This document shows, one piece after another, positions 1 through 8,741 of a stretch of 64,000 nt of DNA (the stretch's first letter is position 1; each line of letters starts with the position of its first letter). The stretch is taken from contig JAKSLL010000002.1 of NCBI GenBank assembly GCA_024401215.1, forward strand, positions 1 through 64,000, written 5' to 3'. The position numbers were made by a program, and so were the translations under genes. Under the pieces are notes generated by a model. That model did no database searches, was not told where the DNA came from, and saw nothing but the letters and a program-made list of their open reading frames with translations. The DNA is from Bacteroidaceae bacterium (GTDB lineage Bacteria; Bacteroidota; Bacteroidia; Bacteroidales; Bacteroidaceae).

Positions 1-1
1 T

Positions 2-2920
2 GTGGCTCCACCATGGACAGGAAGGAATGTAACACTTTCGTTTCAGTTTATCGACTCGTTCACAGCGCTGGACATTCCTAAAGACAAGCAGGAGGAAATA
101 CGACTGGTTACCGAGAATGATACGACCAAGGCGTTTCCCGCATCCGTCTTGGAGTCTCACGGTTTTGTGTCAGTTAATACGTTCTATCGGTTCGAGATTC
201 CTGCACGTCCCGGTGACTATATACTGACATTGCGCTATGACGGCTATGAACCTCTGCAAATGCCATACCATGTAGGAAAGACAGGACGCAGAAGCCAGAT
301 AGACGAAACGATCCGACTGAAGCGCATGATGCCAAAGCCAGAGAAACAGTACGTTGAGGACCCCGATGGCGACATCATCGTGGACGGCAAGCGAATGCGT
401 GAAGTAGTCGTCACTGCCACCAGGGTGCAGATGTATTATAAGGGTGACACCATAGTCTATAATGCCGATGCTTTCACATTGCCCGATGGCTCCGTGCTGG
501 AGGATGTATTGAAAGCAATGCCTGGTATGGAAGTCAACAGCAATGGCGAGATAAAGGTGAACGGACGTAAGGTAGATGTGTTGCAGTTGGACGGCAAGGA
601 CTTCCTCAGCGGTGGTACGGAGATGCTGCTGAAGAATCTGCCTCACTATACATTGGATCAGGTGAAGGTCTTTGAGCAGGACGAACTGGACGCTCGCCTG
701 GTGGGTGCACATTCTGTAGAGAAGGAATACACAATGAACGTAACGCTGAAGAAGCAGTACAAAATAGGTTGGCTGGGCAACATTGAACTGGCTGGCGGTC
801 TGCCAACCGGCAAGCACGATGATGCTCGTTATCAGGCTCGTGCTTTCGTGACTCGATTCTCAGAGCAGTCGCGTCTGATGGTCTCTGCTATGTCTAACAA
901 CGTCAACAACGATGCCTCGAACGTTAGCGAATCATGGAGAGACAACATGAGCCCCAAAGGCATGCAGCGGCACAATTATCTGTCGATGATGTATAATGTA
1001 ATTGACCGACAGCAACGATACGAGGACAACATCTACATGAGTAGCAGGTGGACGCGCTCGGAGACTGAGAGCCGCCGATCGTCACTCACCTACCTGATGA
1101 AAGGAGATACTTGGTCACGACTGCACCAAACAGGTCAAAGCAACGATTTCTCTGGTCACTTGGATAACTCGTTCATCCTAAAGAAACCATTTACTCTTCG
1201 CCTCTCTACAGAAATTTACTACAATCACCGCGAGAATAACAGACTCAGTCGGTCGGCACAGTTCAATGCCGATCCTTCGTCCTACGGCGATGTGGTGGCG
1301 GTGATGGACACACTGATGCAGAATCCTTTCCAGTCCGGGATCTCCAGCATTGCCCTGAGCAAGACCCGCTCCGAGAGCTTGCAGAATAGTACAAATTGGA
1401 GTTTCAGGCAGGATGCCGTTTACGACAAGAAATTTGGCTCGGGCGACTACTTGAGTATTAACCCAGTCTTCATCCATAGTCAGCAGAGTGGCACGGAACA
1501 CGAACGCTACCTGTTGAGCTATATCCAAGGGCATGGTCAGGATGATTATCGCCATCGCTATAATAAGTCGCCAAACCACAGCAACCGTTTCGACACATAT
1601 ATCAAATACACGTACAATGTCAACAGCGAATTGTCCTTACTCTTCGGTGCTTATTTCATCTGGGAACAGACACACGAAGAGCACGAACGCTATCGCCTTG
1701 ACAGACTCGACGGATGGTCTGCCGAACAAGCCTTGGGAGCATTGCCATCTACCCGTGAAGCTATGCTCAAAGGCTTTGACTACCAAAACTCATACGTTGA
1801 AGACTACAGTTATTTCCTGAACAGGTATTTCGTCAACCTGAGCTACCGCAAGAATCGCGGCAACCACCGCAACACGCTCAACATCCGTGTGCCATTGAGA
1901 TTGAATTATATGCGTGAGAAATACAAACGAGATGCGGTCGATACATGCTTCAGCCGCAAGATGATTTTGCCATCATTTACGGCGCAGTATGACAACCAAT
2001 TCAAAATAAAGAATGACAAAGGCCTCAACACCGAACGCAAGAATATGCTTCTATACACGCTCACTAGCGAAGTCCTCGACATGCATTTGCTGCTGAATGT
2101 GCGCGATGCCTACAATCCGCAGGCAATCACACTGGGCAATCCTAATCTGCGCAGCTCGTACGAGCATTCCTTTTCTACCAGTTTCGATTTCAATCGATAC
2201 CATAAGTGGGGCACTGATGGCTTCTACGAGAGTTTGAAAGCAACCTTCAACATTATGCAGAACGCCATTGCCACTGGCTACACCTACAATCCTGCCACAG
2301 GTGTCTATACCTATCAGCCAACCAACGTCAATGGCAACTGGGATGCCAACCTCAATTGGCGACACCGCCATGCACTCAGCAAGCTATTCGGCTATGAGGT
2401 CAAAAACGATTACACATATCGTCATAGCGTAGATCTCATTGGTGGTGAGCGCAGTACGGTCAACTCGCAGTCGGTCGTACCGTCATTGCAACTCATTTGC
2501 AAGCCAAACAGTCAGAATCAAATAACGCTGACCGGCAAATGGAACTGGACACGCTACGATAGCGAACGCCTTGGCTTCACCACTCGCTCTACGCTCAACC
2601 ATCAGTACGTGCTCAGCGGTCAGTTGCAGCTCCCTGGCGACATACAGTTTGTTACAGACTTTGGTCTCTACATGCGCTCTGGCTACGACACTCCTTCCAT
2701 GAACACCAGCGACTGGGTATGGAATGCATCCCTCTCTCGTTCCTTCTTGAAGAATAATCTGTTGCTGAAAGTCACAGGCTACGACATCCTCCAACAGATA
2801 AACAGCATCACTCAGAACTACAACAGCCAAGGTCGCACCGAGACGTGGGTACGCTCCATCCCAAGCTATGTGATGGCAACTCTAACTTACAAGTTCCATG
2901 TAGCGCCAAAGAAAAAATAG
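2..2920 (+). CDS. Outer-membrane beta-barrel protein, TonB-receptor-like (5' truncated by window)
   Basis: The reading frame is open to the left edge and shows no signal peptide, so the true start is probably outside the window; the GTG at position 2 is only the first possible codon. About residues 1-110 look like a beta-sandwich (carboxypeptidase-regulatory-like) domain. A plug-like segment follows at about 130-230, beginning with EVVVTATR, which resembles the start of TonB-dependent receptor plugs. The rest (over 700 residues) is rich in aromatic and polar alternation typical of a large beta-barrel and ends in a short lysine tail. This matches the Bacteroidetes outer membrane beta-barrel family, which is related to SusC-type transporters but lacks an adjacent SusD. 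The substrate is not evident. The ECF sigma unit downstream could regulate it or be unrelated. Confidence 0.85.
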   Translation: MAPPWTGRNVTLSFQFIDSFTALDIPKDKQEEIRLVTENDTTKAFPASVLESHGFVSVNTFYRFEIPARPGDYILTLRYDGYEPLQMPYHVGKTGRRSQIDETIRLKRMMPKPEKQYVEDPDGDIIVDGKRMREVVVTATRVQMYYKGDTIVYNADAFTLPDGSVLEDVLKAMPGMEVNSNGEIKVNGRKVDVLQLDGKDFLSGGTEMLLKNLPHYTLDQVKVFEQDELDARLVGAHSVEKEYTMNVTLKKQYKIGWLGNIELAGGLPTGKHDDARYQARAFVTRFSEQSRLMVSAMSNNVNNDASNVSESWRDNMSPKGMQRHNYLSMMYNVIDRQQRYEDNIYMSSRWTRSETESRRSSLTYLMKGDTWSRLHQTGQSNDFSGHLDNSFILKKPFTLRLSTEIYYNHRENNRLSRSAQFNADPSSYGDVVAVMDTLMQNPFQSGISSIALSKTRSESLQNSTNWSFRQDAVYDKKFGSGDYLSINPVFIHSQQSGTEHERYLLSYIQGHGQDDYRHRYNKSPNHSNRFDTYIKYTYNVNSELSLLFGAYFIWEQTHEEHERYRLDRLDGWSAEQALGALPSTREAMLKGFDYQNSYVEDYSYFLNRYFVNLSYRKNRGNHRNTLNIRVPLRLNYMREKYKRDAVDTCFSRKMILPSFTAQYDNQFKIKNDKGLNTERKNMLLYTLTSEVLDMHLLLNVRDAYNPQAITLGNPNLRSSYEHSFSTSFDFNRYHKWGTDGFYESLKATFNIMQNAIATGYTYNPATGVYTYQPTNVNGNWDANLNWRHRHALSKLFGYEVKNDYTYRHSVDLIGGERSTVNSQSVVPSLQLICKPNSQNQITLTGKWNWTRYDSERLGFTTRSTLNHQYVLSGQLQLPGDIQFVTDFGLYMRSGYDTPSMNTSDWVWNASLSRSFLKNNLLLKVTGYDILQQINSITQNYNSQGRTETWVRSIPSYVMATLTYKFHVAPKKK

Positions 2921-3203
2921 ATGCTAATAAGGTGCTTAAAATCATTTAGTTAACATTAATATTAAAGCATAATCAGTAACACCGTGCAGTACGACGTTTG
3001 AGAAACTCCAGTGCACATGGGAAGGTCTTGATATGTTTGTGTAAAAGTCGATATTTAGTCCAATGCTTGTGTTAAAAAACTCACTTTTCGATGAACGCTT
3101 TTATTCTTTGTGTGTATGCAGTAATGAGAGCGCCTCATGATTAGTGAAAATTCAGTTATCAACAAGCAGCTGTGGTAGGACAGTTGAAAATAAAAAGGAC
3201 AAA

Positions 3204-4409
3204 ATGAAAAAGATAGTCATTATAGTTATTGCTTTGATGTGCAACGCATTGACATTTGCACAGAAAGCAGAGGTGATAGAGACCATTTCTGCTAATACTC
3301 ATGAAGCAGAGTGGTATGGTGCACAGGCACAGGCTTGGCAGAAGAAGGTGGACGAGAATCCGAAGGATGAATGGGCTTGGAGGAATCTTTTCCGCGCCAC
3401 ATGTTATTATAATATGTTTACCGATAATTTTGGTGAGAATCCTGATGAGTCGGAAACAGCTAACGTGCTTCGCAAAATGGAGGAGATGCTGCCTGACAGC
3501 TATGTGGTCAATCTCTGCAAAGGACGATTCTGCCTGACTACCGATTCGGCTGCACGACGTGGAGACAACATCTTCCGTGCCATTGAGTTGATGCCTGAGG
3601 ATGCAAATGGTGAGGATGTTGACTACCTGGCTTGCAGATTGTGGGTGACCGATCCCGAAAACAGCAAGATAGCGGAACTGAACAAGAGGACATACCAGCA
3701 ATGCTACTACCCTGAGCGCATTCTGCGTTACAACTGGAACATGCTGCAGAGCATGGATGACAATGCTATCTACTTTGCCAATGGCGACAATGTTACCAAG
3801 CCAATGAAGGTACTGCAGGATGCTCTCGACATGCGACAGGATGTGGTTGTCATACCGATGTCGTTCCTCTATGTCGATAAGTTTCGCGATGTATTATACA
3901 AGCGTCTTGGCATAAAACCAATGAATGTGAATTTTGCGGATTATGCCCAACGTGGAGAGGATTGGGACAAGCAGTTTTATGCCGACATGATGATGTATCT
4001 GATACATGAAAGCAAGCGTCCTGCTTATTTCTCTACCGACGTGTTGGTGCATGCCGATCTCGATAAGGATAGCATCTACAACGAAGGACTATTGCTGAAG
4101 TGGAGCGACCACCAATACAATAATTTTGATGTGGCGATGCGCAATGTTAAGGAGTATTATCATCTTGATTATCTGGCAGAACCTGACCTCCATCCCAACA
4201 CATGGGAAACGAGTAAGATGCTTGATCTAAACTATGTCACTCTGCTTGCGAATCTCGTGCCGAAGCTGTGGAAGAAAGGCGAAAAGAGCGAATCAAACCG
4301 CTTGTACTTCACCTTAGGAAAATGCATTGAACGATGTACGGAAGGGGCAGAAAATGTCCGATTCGCACTGTATTTGTCTAATGAAGCACAATATAGAGAA
4401 GATCAATGA
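3204..4409 (+). CDS. Secreted (periplasmic) protein of unknown function
   Basis: The start is the ATG at 3204, not an in-frame codon 60 bases upstream: it is preceded by AAAAAGGA and opens a clear signal peptide (MKKIVIIVIALMCNALTFAQ, cleavage after about residue 20). The mature protein of about 380 residues is mostly helical, with TPR-like spacing early on (AWRNLFRATCYYNMF), and has no catalytic motif I recognise. It overlaps the sigma-factor start by 4 bases (ATGA), so the two are translationally coupled. That coupling suggests a role in the same envelope-sensing unit, but this is inference. I do not recognise the family. Confidence 0.75.
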   Translation: MKKIVIIVIALMCNALTFAQKAEVIETISANTHEAEWYGAQAQAWQKKVDENPKDEWAWRNLFRATCYYNMFTDNFGENPDESETANVLRKMEEMLPDSYVVNLCKGRFCLTTDSAARRGDNIFRAIELMPEDANGEDVDYLACRLWVTDPENSKIAELNKRTYQQCYYPERILRYNWNMLQSMDDNAIYFANGDNVTKPMKVLQDALDMRQDVVVIPMSFLYVDKFRDVLYKRLGIKPMNVNFADYAQRGEDWDKQFYADMMMYLIHESKRPAYFSTDVLVHADLDKDSIYNEGLLLKWSDHQYNNFDVAMRNVKEYYHLDYLAEPDLHPNTWETSKMLDLNYVTLLANLVPKLWKKGEKSESNRLYFTLGKCIERCTEGAENVRFALYLSNEAQYREDQ

Positions 4410-5008
4410 TTATACCGTTTCTGTTTAACATTCGTAATAAGGTTTTGCCTCTGCACAAACTCACCGACGAGCAGTTGATGGAACGTGTATCTGCACATGA
4501 CGATGATAGGGCTTACGATGAGCTTTATCATCGCCATGCCCGCCAGTTGATGGGCTTCTTCTTTCGTCAGGTAAATCGTGACGAGGCATTGGCAGCAGAC
4601 CTGTTGCAAGATGCTTTCATGAGGGTTTGGGCATCTCGTGATACTTATTCTGGTGCTGCATTCTTGACTTGGTTGTACAGCATAGCCTACAATCTGTGCA
4701 AGAATCATTTCCGTCATGAAGCGTACGTTATGATGTATGAAGAGGAGGTGAAGATAACGAAAAGCGAGGAGTACGTGGATGACTTTGAATGCCAGTTGGA
4801 CGTGGAATCGTTTGACGAAACATTGCAAGCGATGCTTCAGAATATGCCGCCAGCTCAGAGAATGCTTTTCTCCTTGCGCTTTGAAGAGGAGCTGACGGTT
4901 CCGCAGATAGCGAAAGTGCTTGACATTCCAGAAGGTACGGTAAAATCCCGACTTCACACTCTCATTGTTTCACTAAAAAATAAACTCCAGCATTATGGCA
5001 AACTTTGA
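4406..5008 (+). CDS. ECF-type RNA polymerase sigma-70 factor
   Basis: This 200-residue protein has the two-domain layout of extracytoplasmic-function sigma factors. Region 2 spans about residues 35-110 (AYDELYHRHARQLMGFF, then LLQDAFMRVW and FLTWLYSIAYN). Region 4 spans about 140-195 (LPPxQR-like NMPPAQRMLFSLRF, then the HTH VPQIAKVLDIPEGTVKSRL). It would direct RNA polymerase to a small regulon in response to an envelope signal. It overlaps the upstream gene by 4 bases and the downstream membrane protein by 14 bases. No FecR-type anti-sigma with a SusC partner is present, so it is not the usual iron or polysaccharide-sensing arrangement. Confidence 0.92.
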   Translation: MIIPFLFNIRNKVLPLHKLTDEQLMERVSAHDDDRAYDELYHRHARQLMGFFFRQVNRDEALAADLLQDAFMRVWASRDTYSGAAFLTWLYSIAYNLCKNHFRHEAYVMMYEEEVKITKSEEYVDDFECQLDVESFDETLQAMLQNMPPAQRMLFSLRFEEELTVPQIAKVLDIPEGTVKSRLHTLIVSLKNKLQHYGKL

Positions 5009-5420
5009 AGATATAATTCGTGCGTCTGCACAAAGAAAGATGGTAGAGGATAACAGCAAATTGCGTGTTCCTCAGTCGCCAATGCACAAGAACCGTCACT
5101 ATTGGGGATGGGTGGCAACGCCTGTTGCAGCTGCTCTTGGCATAGTTTTTGGAATCTCATTCCAGTTCATATCGCCAGAAGCGAACGATGCATTGGCAAG
5201 AGTGGTAGATACGGTAAAGGTTACGGAAATAGTGCAAGACACAGTTTATTTGGCAAAGGTGGATACGGAGCATATTATCAAGCATGACACCGTGTATGTT
5301 CCCACTCCAACAAAGAGCAGTGCCGCACAGCCAGCATACAAGAATGTGTTGGCGGAAGAACCTCAATGCACTTCCATACAATGTGACGGAATCGATTACT
5401 CATTGCTCGTAGCCAACTGA
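4995..5420 (+). CDS. Single-pass membrane protein, candidate anti-sigma factor
   Basis: This 141-residue protein has a short cytoplasmic N-terminus (about 36 residues, basic, with a predicted helix FEDIIRASAQRKM), one membrane segment at about 37-60 (WVATPVAAALGIVFGISFQF) and a periplasmic tail of about 80 residues rich in DTVYV-type repeats. It starts inside the end of the sigma-factor gene (14-base overlap), the standard position for an anti-sigma factor. No zinc-binding anti-sigma motif (HxxxCxxC) is visible, so the role rests on position and topology only. A weak stem (arms 5483-5489 and 5502-5508) lies just downstream. Confidence 0.6.
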   Translation: MANFEDIIRASAQRKMVEDNSKLRVPQSPMHKNRHYWGWVATPVAAALGIVFGISFQFISPEANDALARVVDTVKVTEIVQDTVYLAKVDTEHIIKHDTVYVPTPTKSSAAQPAYKNVLAEEPQCTSIQCDGIDYSLLVAN

Positions 5421-5601
5421 TTCATAATTATTTGTATAATGCAAATATGTTTGAAACGATAATGAAGAAGTACCCGAAGGCACGTGCAGGACAGAGAAGT
5501 TCTGCACGGCATTTCTTTCACAAATCGATTGAATTATCTGTTTATACTACACAAACACCAAGATTATTCATTTTTTCATTCGTGGTTTAAAATAAATGTC
5601 G

Positions 5602-5626
5602 TACATTTGCGAACGTATTACGTAAT
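5602..5626 (+). promoter_or_regulatory. Promoter -7 box and palindrome ahead of the toxin-antitoxin pair
   Basis: TACATTTG at 5602-5609 matches the Bacteroidetes -7 consensus TAnnTTTG. A TTCG at 5579-5582, 19 bases upstream, is a 3/4 match to the -33 TTTG. A perfect 10-base palindrome, ATTACGTAAT, lies at 5617-5626 next to the expected transcription start. It could be the operator through which the small antitoxin-like protein autoregulates; that is inference. Confidence 0.5.
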
Positions 5627-5635
5627 TACAAAGTT

Positions 5636-5845
5636 ATGTCAAAGGAAGAACTTCGCTCATATCGCTTGAACTCCATGGAGGAGCCAACCGATGAAATGCT
5701 CGAGGCAATCATGCTTGGAGTGCAGGAGCATGCGCGTCAATCTACTATAAAGGCAAAGGCAGAGCTTGACCGTAGGTTTAATGAAATGGTTGAGCAGATG
5801 CGCCTATTCAAAGCTTCATTGAATAAAGAAAGTGCCTATGCGTAA
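5636..5845 (+). CDS. Small antitoxin-like protein upstream of zeta toxin
   Basis: A 69-residue acidic/helical protein starts MSKEELRSYRLNSMEEPTD and ends in a coiled-coil-like stretch. It overlaps the following zeta-toxin-like gene by 8 bases, the coupling usual for toxin-antitoxin pairs. I recall similar short ORFs ahead of zeta-toxin genes in Bacteroidales, but there is no motif by which to name the family. The antitoxin role is inferred from size, order and overlap. Confidence 0.65.
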   Translation: MSKEELRSYRLNSMEEPTDEMLEAIMLGVQEHARQSTIKAKAELDRRFNEMVEQMRLFKASLNKESAYA

Positions 5846-6425
5846 ACCTACACTATGTGTTGTTGCTGGACCTAATGGCTCTGGTAAGACTTCTACAACC
5901 ATTCAACTACTGTCAAATGAATGGTCAGAAGGAAGTTTGTATATCAATCCGGACAATATAGCTCAGGAACTGTTCGGTGATTGGAACTCGCCAGAGGCTG
6001 TGATGAAGGCAGCTCAGTATTCCACCGAACTACGCTACAAATGCCTTGAAGAGAAACGTGATTTTGTGTTCGAGACGGTATTCTCTTCTGACGAGAAACT
6101 CGAGTTCCTTCGCAAGGCACACGAACAAGGATTCTTCATCCGTTTCTTTTTTGTTTGTACAGAAAGTCCAGAGATAAATGTAGCACGAATTACAAAGCGC
6201 TTCCTTGAAGGTGGTCATGAAGTGCCAATCTCAAAGATTATATCTCGCTACTACAAGTCACTTCTTAATGCTCTAAAAGCCATTAGTTTCGTAGATCGTG
6301 CTTACATCTATGACAACTCTATCGAAGACCACCTTCCTCGCTTACTCTATCGCACAACAGAGGGCAAAGTCTTCAAGCAATACACGGAAGATATTCCTGA
6401 GTGGGCAAAACAATTGGTCAACTGA
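5838..6425 (+). CDS. Zeta-toxin family P-loop kinase
   Basis: The ATG at 5838 is preferred over the in-frame GTG at 5832. The 195-residue product has a Walker A motif GPNGSGKTS near the N-terminus, a following D in YINPDNIA, and FETVFSS, which occupies the position of the substrate-binding ETT region of zeta toxins. A later basic stretch (ARITKRFLEGGHEVP) supplies arginines expected to contact phosphate. Characterised zeta/PezT toxins phosphorylate UDP-N-acetylamino sugars and block wall synthesis; some Bacteroidetes relatives may have other substrates. Partner: the 69-residue ORF upstream. Confidence 0.85.
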   Translation: MRKPTLCVVAGPNGSGKTSTTIQLLSNEWSEGSLYINPDNIAQELFGDWNSPEAVMKAAQYSTELRYKCLEEKRDFVFETVFSSDEKLEFLRKAHEQGFFIRFFFVCTESPEINVARITKRFLEGGHEVPISKIISRYYKSLLNALKAISFVDRAYIYDNSIEDHLPRLLYRTTEGKVFKQYTEDIPEWAKQLVN

Positions 6426-6543
6426 AGATTGTAAACTCCACATTACAAATCGCCTCACATAGCCTCAGATGGTCTGGTTTGTTTGTATAAATATAGACGA
6501 AATTATGCAAAATACAGATAATCAGCCCATCAGGGTGTTTGGG

Positions 6544-6586
6544 ACGAAGAGGAGTATTGAACTTCGTGTTCAATACTCCTCTTCGT
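6544..6586. terminator. Perfect 19-bp inverted repeat between convergent genes
   Basis: Arms at 6544-6562 and 6568-6586 are exact reverse complements with a 5-base loop (TTCGT). It sits between the zeta toxin (+) and the SIMPL gene (-), so a bidirectional transcription stop is the simplest reading. No T-run follows on either side, which is atypical for an intrinsic terminator. Confidence 0.6.
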
Positions 6587-6633
6587 GGCATAGTGCTCGA
6601 CTTGTACGAGGTTAGTAACGTGGCTTGCTTCTT

Positions 6634-7320
6634 TTACTTCAAATAATAAGATATTGTAGTTACCACGCGTACTTTCTTATACTCAGGCTTGTAGTAGATT
6701 TCGTCAATGGAGAATTGTCCCTGTGATGCGTTGACAATGCTGCCAAGATCGCACTCGGCATCCTCAGCAAACTTTTCTGCCACTCGGCGCGCATCCTTGG
6801 TTGCTTCTTCTACCATCTCTGGCTTTATGCTTGGCAGGTCGGTGAATTCGTAGGTCATAGAACTGTAACGATTGTCAATCGAAACACCCTTCTTGATCAC
6901 TTCGCTAATGTCCTTCTTCACCTTGTTTACAAGAGGCACGTTGCGAGAGTTCACGCTCACTTCGAGCGATACATTATACTGGAACTTATGCTTCTTCCTG
7001 CCTTCTTCATAATCCCAGTTGTCATTAGCCGAAATAGTCGCTACGCTTATGTCTTTCTCAGGGATTCCTTTTTCCATCAAGAAATCAATAAGCACATCCT
7101 TCTGTGCATACGCATTCAGCTTTAGTGCATCAATGTCGCTGCCCTCAATCGATATCTCGATTGGCCAATGCACCTGATTTGCCAGCACTTCACGCTCAGA
7201 AAGTCCCTTCACAGTCACACATCGATCCTTCTCTGTGTACTTCGTAATGCCTTTGTACAAGAATGCTCCACAGCTTGCTATTCCAACAGCCAGAATAATT
7301 GCTTCAAAATAGTGTTTCAT
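6634..7320 (-). CDS. SIMPL domain-containing protein (DUF541 family)
   Basis: This 228-residue protein has one N-terminal membrane anchor (residues about 5-24, FEAIILAVGIASCGAFLYKG). The SIMPL fold follows: VTVKGLSEREVLANQ near the start, the alternating-strand region with VSLEVSVNSR, and a C-terminal VRVVTTISYYLK. SIMPL proteins are periplasmic or outer-surface proteins, some linked to oxidative stress or folding; the precise role here is unknown. It is transcribed alone from a good promoter. Confidence 0.85.
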   Translation of the reverse strand: MKHYFEAIILAVGIASCGAFLYKGITKYTEKDRCVTVKGLSEREVLANQVHWPIEISIEGSDIDALKLNAYAQKDVLIDFLMEKGIPEKDISVATISANDNWDYEEGRKKHKFQYNVSLEVSVNSRNVPLVNKVKKDISEVIKKGVSIDNRYSSMTYEFTDLPSIKPEMVEEATKDARRVAEKFAEDAECDLGSIVNASQGQFSIDEIYYKPEYKKVRVVTTISYYLK

Positions 7321-7360
7321 ACCTTTACTTCATTTTATTGTTATGTCATTTTTGACGTCG

Positions 7361-7392
7361 CAAAAGTACGACAATAAATAATCAGATACAAA
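7361..7392 (-). promoter_or_regulatory. Promoter of the SIMPL gene
   Basis: On the minus strand TACTTTTG (7361-7368) fits TAnnTTTG, and TTTG (7389-7392) lies 20 bases upstream at the -33 position. Confidence 0.6.
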
Positions 7393-7464
7393 TAAAAAAA
7401 GGCAGAATTCACGAAACTTCCATTAGAATGTATGAAACGCTATTCTGACAAGGAATAAGGCTCA

Positions 7465-8646
7465 TTAATGTTGAATGTCCAAAGAAATTATGCTATTTTT
7501 CAACTGATTAAGAGCCTGCTCTAAAATGCTGCGAGGTGTTGCAACATTCAATCGCATAAAACCTGTGCCCTCTTCCCCAAACTTCTTACCATCATCTAAA
7601 GCAAGATGCGCCTTGTTGATAAAGAGGTCAAGAAGAGCGTCGTGAGCCAATCCCAAACCACGACAATTGAGATAGATGAGATAGCTTGCTTCTGGAATCA
7701 TAGGTATAATCTGAGGTATGTTGGCAGCAAGATAGTCTTTCACAAATTGTATGTTACCAAGGATGTAATCTTTCACCTTCTCAAGCCATTCCTCGCCTTC
7801 ACTATAGGCTGCTACAGTAACAAGCTGTGCAAACATATTTCCTTCGTCAAATTCGCTTGCAGAAAGATAATCATTGAATTGCCTCCTAATGCTCTCATTA
7901 TGAATGATGCTATAACTGCTGACAATGCCTGGACAGTTGAAAGCCTTGCTTGGCGATCCAAAAGTTATACTTATCTCTCGGGCAGCATCGCTGACGGTGG
8001 CAAAAGGGATGTGACGATTAGGCGCAAAAGTCAAGTCGGCATGAATCTCATCACTTATGACGAGCGTACCACTCTCACGGCACAAATCTGCTATTCGACG
8101 TAATTCGTCAGCAGTCCAGACACGACCTCCTGGGTTATGAGGATTGCTTAGCACAAGCACCTTCACACCAGCAAGCTGCTGACGCAACAAACAGAAGTCT
8201 ATCTCATAGCGATTTTCTGCTGTGAGCACAAGGGGATGGCGAACAACCTGCCTTCTATTATGCTCGCTGACAAGGAAGAAAGGATGATAGACCGGTCCAA
8301 ACACCATCACCTTATCCCCTGGCTGAGTGAAAGCCTGCAACACAAAAGCTATGCCTCTCACTATCCCTGGAATGAATGTTATCTCATACTCTCCAACAAC
8401 ATAGCCATGATGCTTTTCAAGCCAATTGATTATTGATGACCTCCAAAGTGGATGAGTGGCGGTATATCCTAAGATGGGATGCTCAAGTCGATGTCGAAGA
8501 GCGTTGACAATAAAATCAGGAGTGGCAAAATCCATATCTGCCACCCATAGAGGGAGAAGATCTGTTCTGCCCCATCTTGACTGGAGCACTCCGTATTTTA
8601 GACAGTCGCTATCGCGACGATTGATTATAGTGTTGAAATCCTGCAT
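7465..8646 (-). CDS. MalY/PatB-family PLP aminotransferase-like C-S lyase
   Basis: A 393-residue fold-type I PLP enzyme. Visible motifs are SNPHNPGG (167-174), DEIHADL (199-205) and SPSKAFNCPG, with the Schiff-base lysine at 234. This combination is typical of the MalY/PatB group, which cleaves the C-S bond of cystathionine, cystine or related thioethers to thiol, pyruvate and ammonia. It is the last gene of a minus-strand series with a second sulfur-type PLP enzyme and a LuxR regulator, which supports a role in sulfur-amino-acid breakdown. An aminotransferase activity cannot be excluded from sequence alone. Confidence 0.88.
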   Translation of the reverse strand: MQDFNTIINRRDSDCLKYGVLQSRWGRTDLLPLWVADMDFATPDFIVNALRHRLEHPILGYTATHPLWRSSIINWLEKHHGYVVGEYEITFIPGIVRGIAFVLQAFTQPGDKVMVFGPVYHPFFLVSEHNRRQVVRHPLVLTAENRYEIDFCLLRQQLAGVKVLVLSNPHNPGGRVWTADELRRIADLCRESGTLVISDEIHADLTFAPNRHIPFATVSDAAREISITFGSPSKAFNCPGIVSSYSIIHNESIRRQFNDYLSASEFDEGNMFAQLVTVAAYSEGEEWLEKVKDYILGNIQFVKDYLAANIPQIIPMIPEASYLIYLNCRGLGLAHDALLDLFINKAHLALDDGKKFGEEGTGFMRLNVATPRSILEQALNQLKNSIISLDIQH

Positions 8647-8741
8647 GAGTGTGATAATAAGTAGGTAATCAATTTTTATTTGTTCATGGAGTTCTCTTGC
8701 TTTTGCTAACGAACATAATCTGAATTATTCATAAACTCAGT

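Noticed and set aside
5462..5590. 42-residue frame starting MKKYPKARAG after the sigma unit
   Set aside because: No ribosome-binding site, low-complexity sequence, and it overlaps a hairpin and the toxin-pair promoter region.
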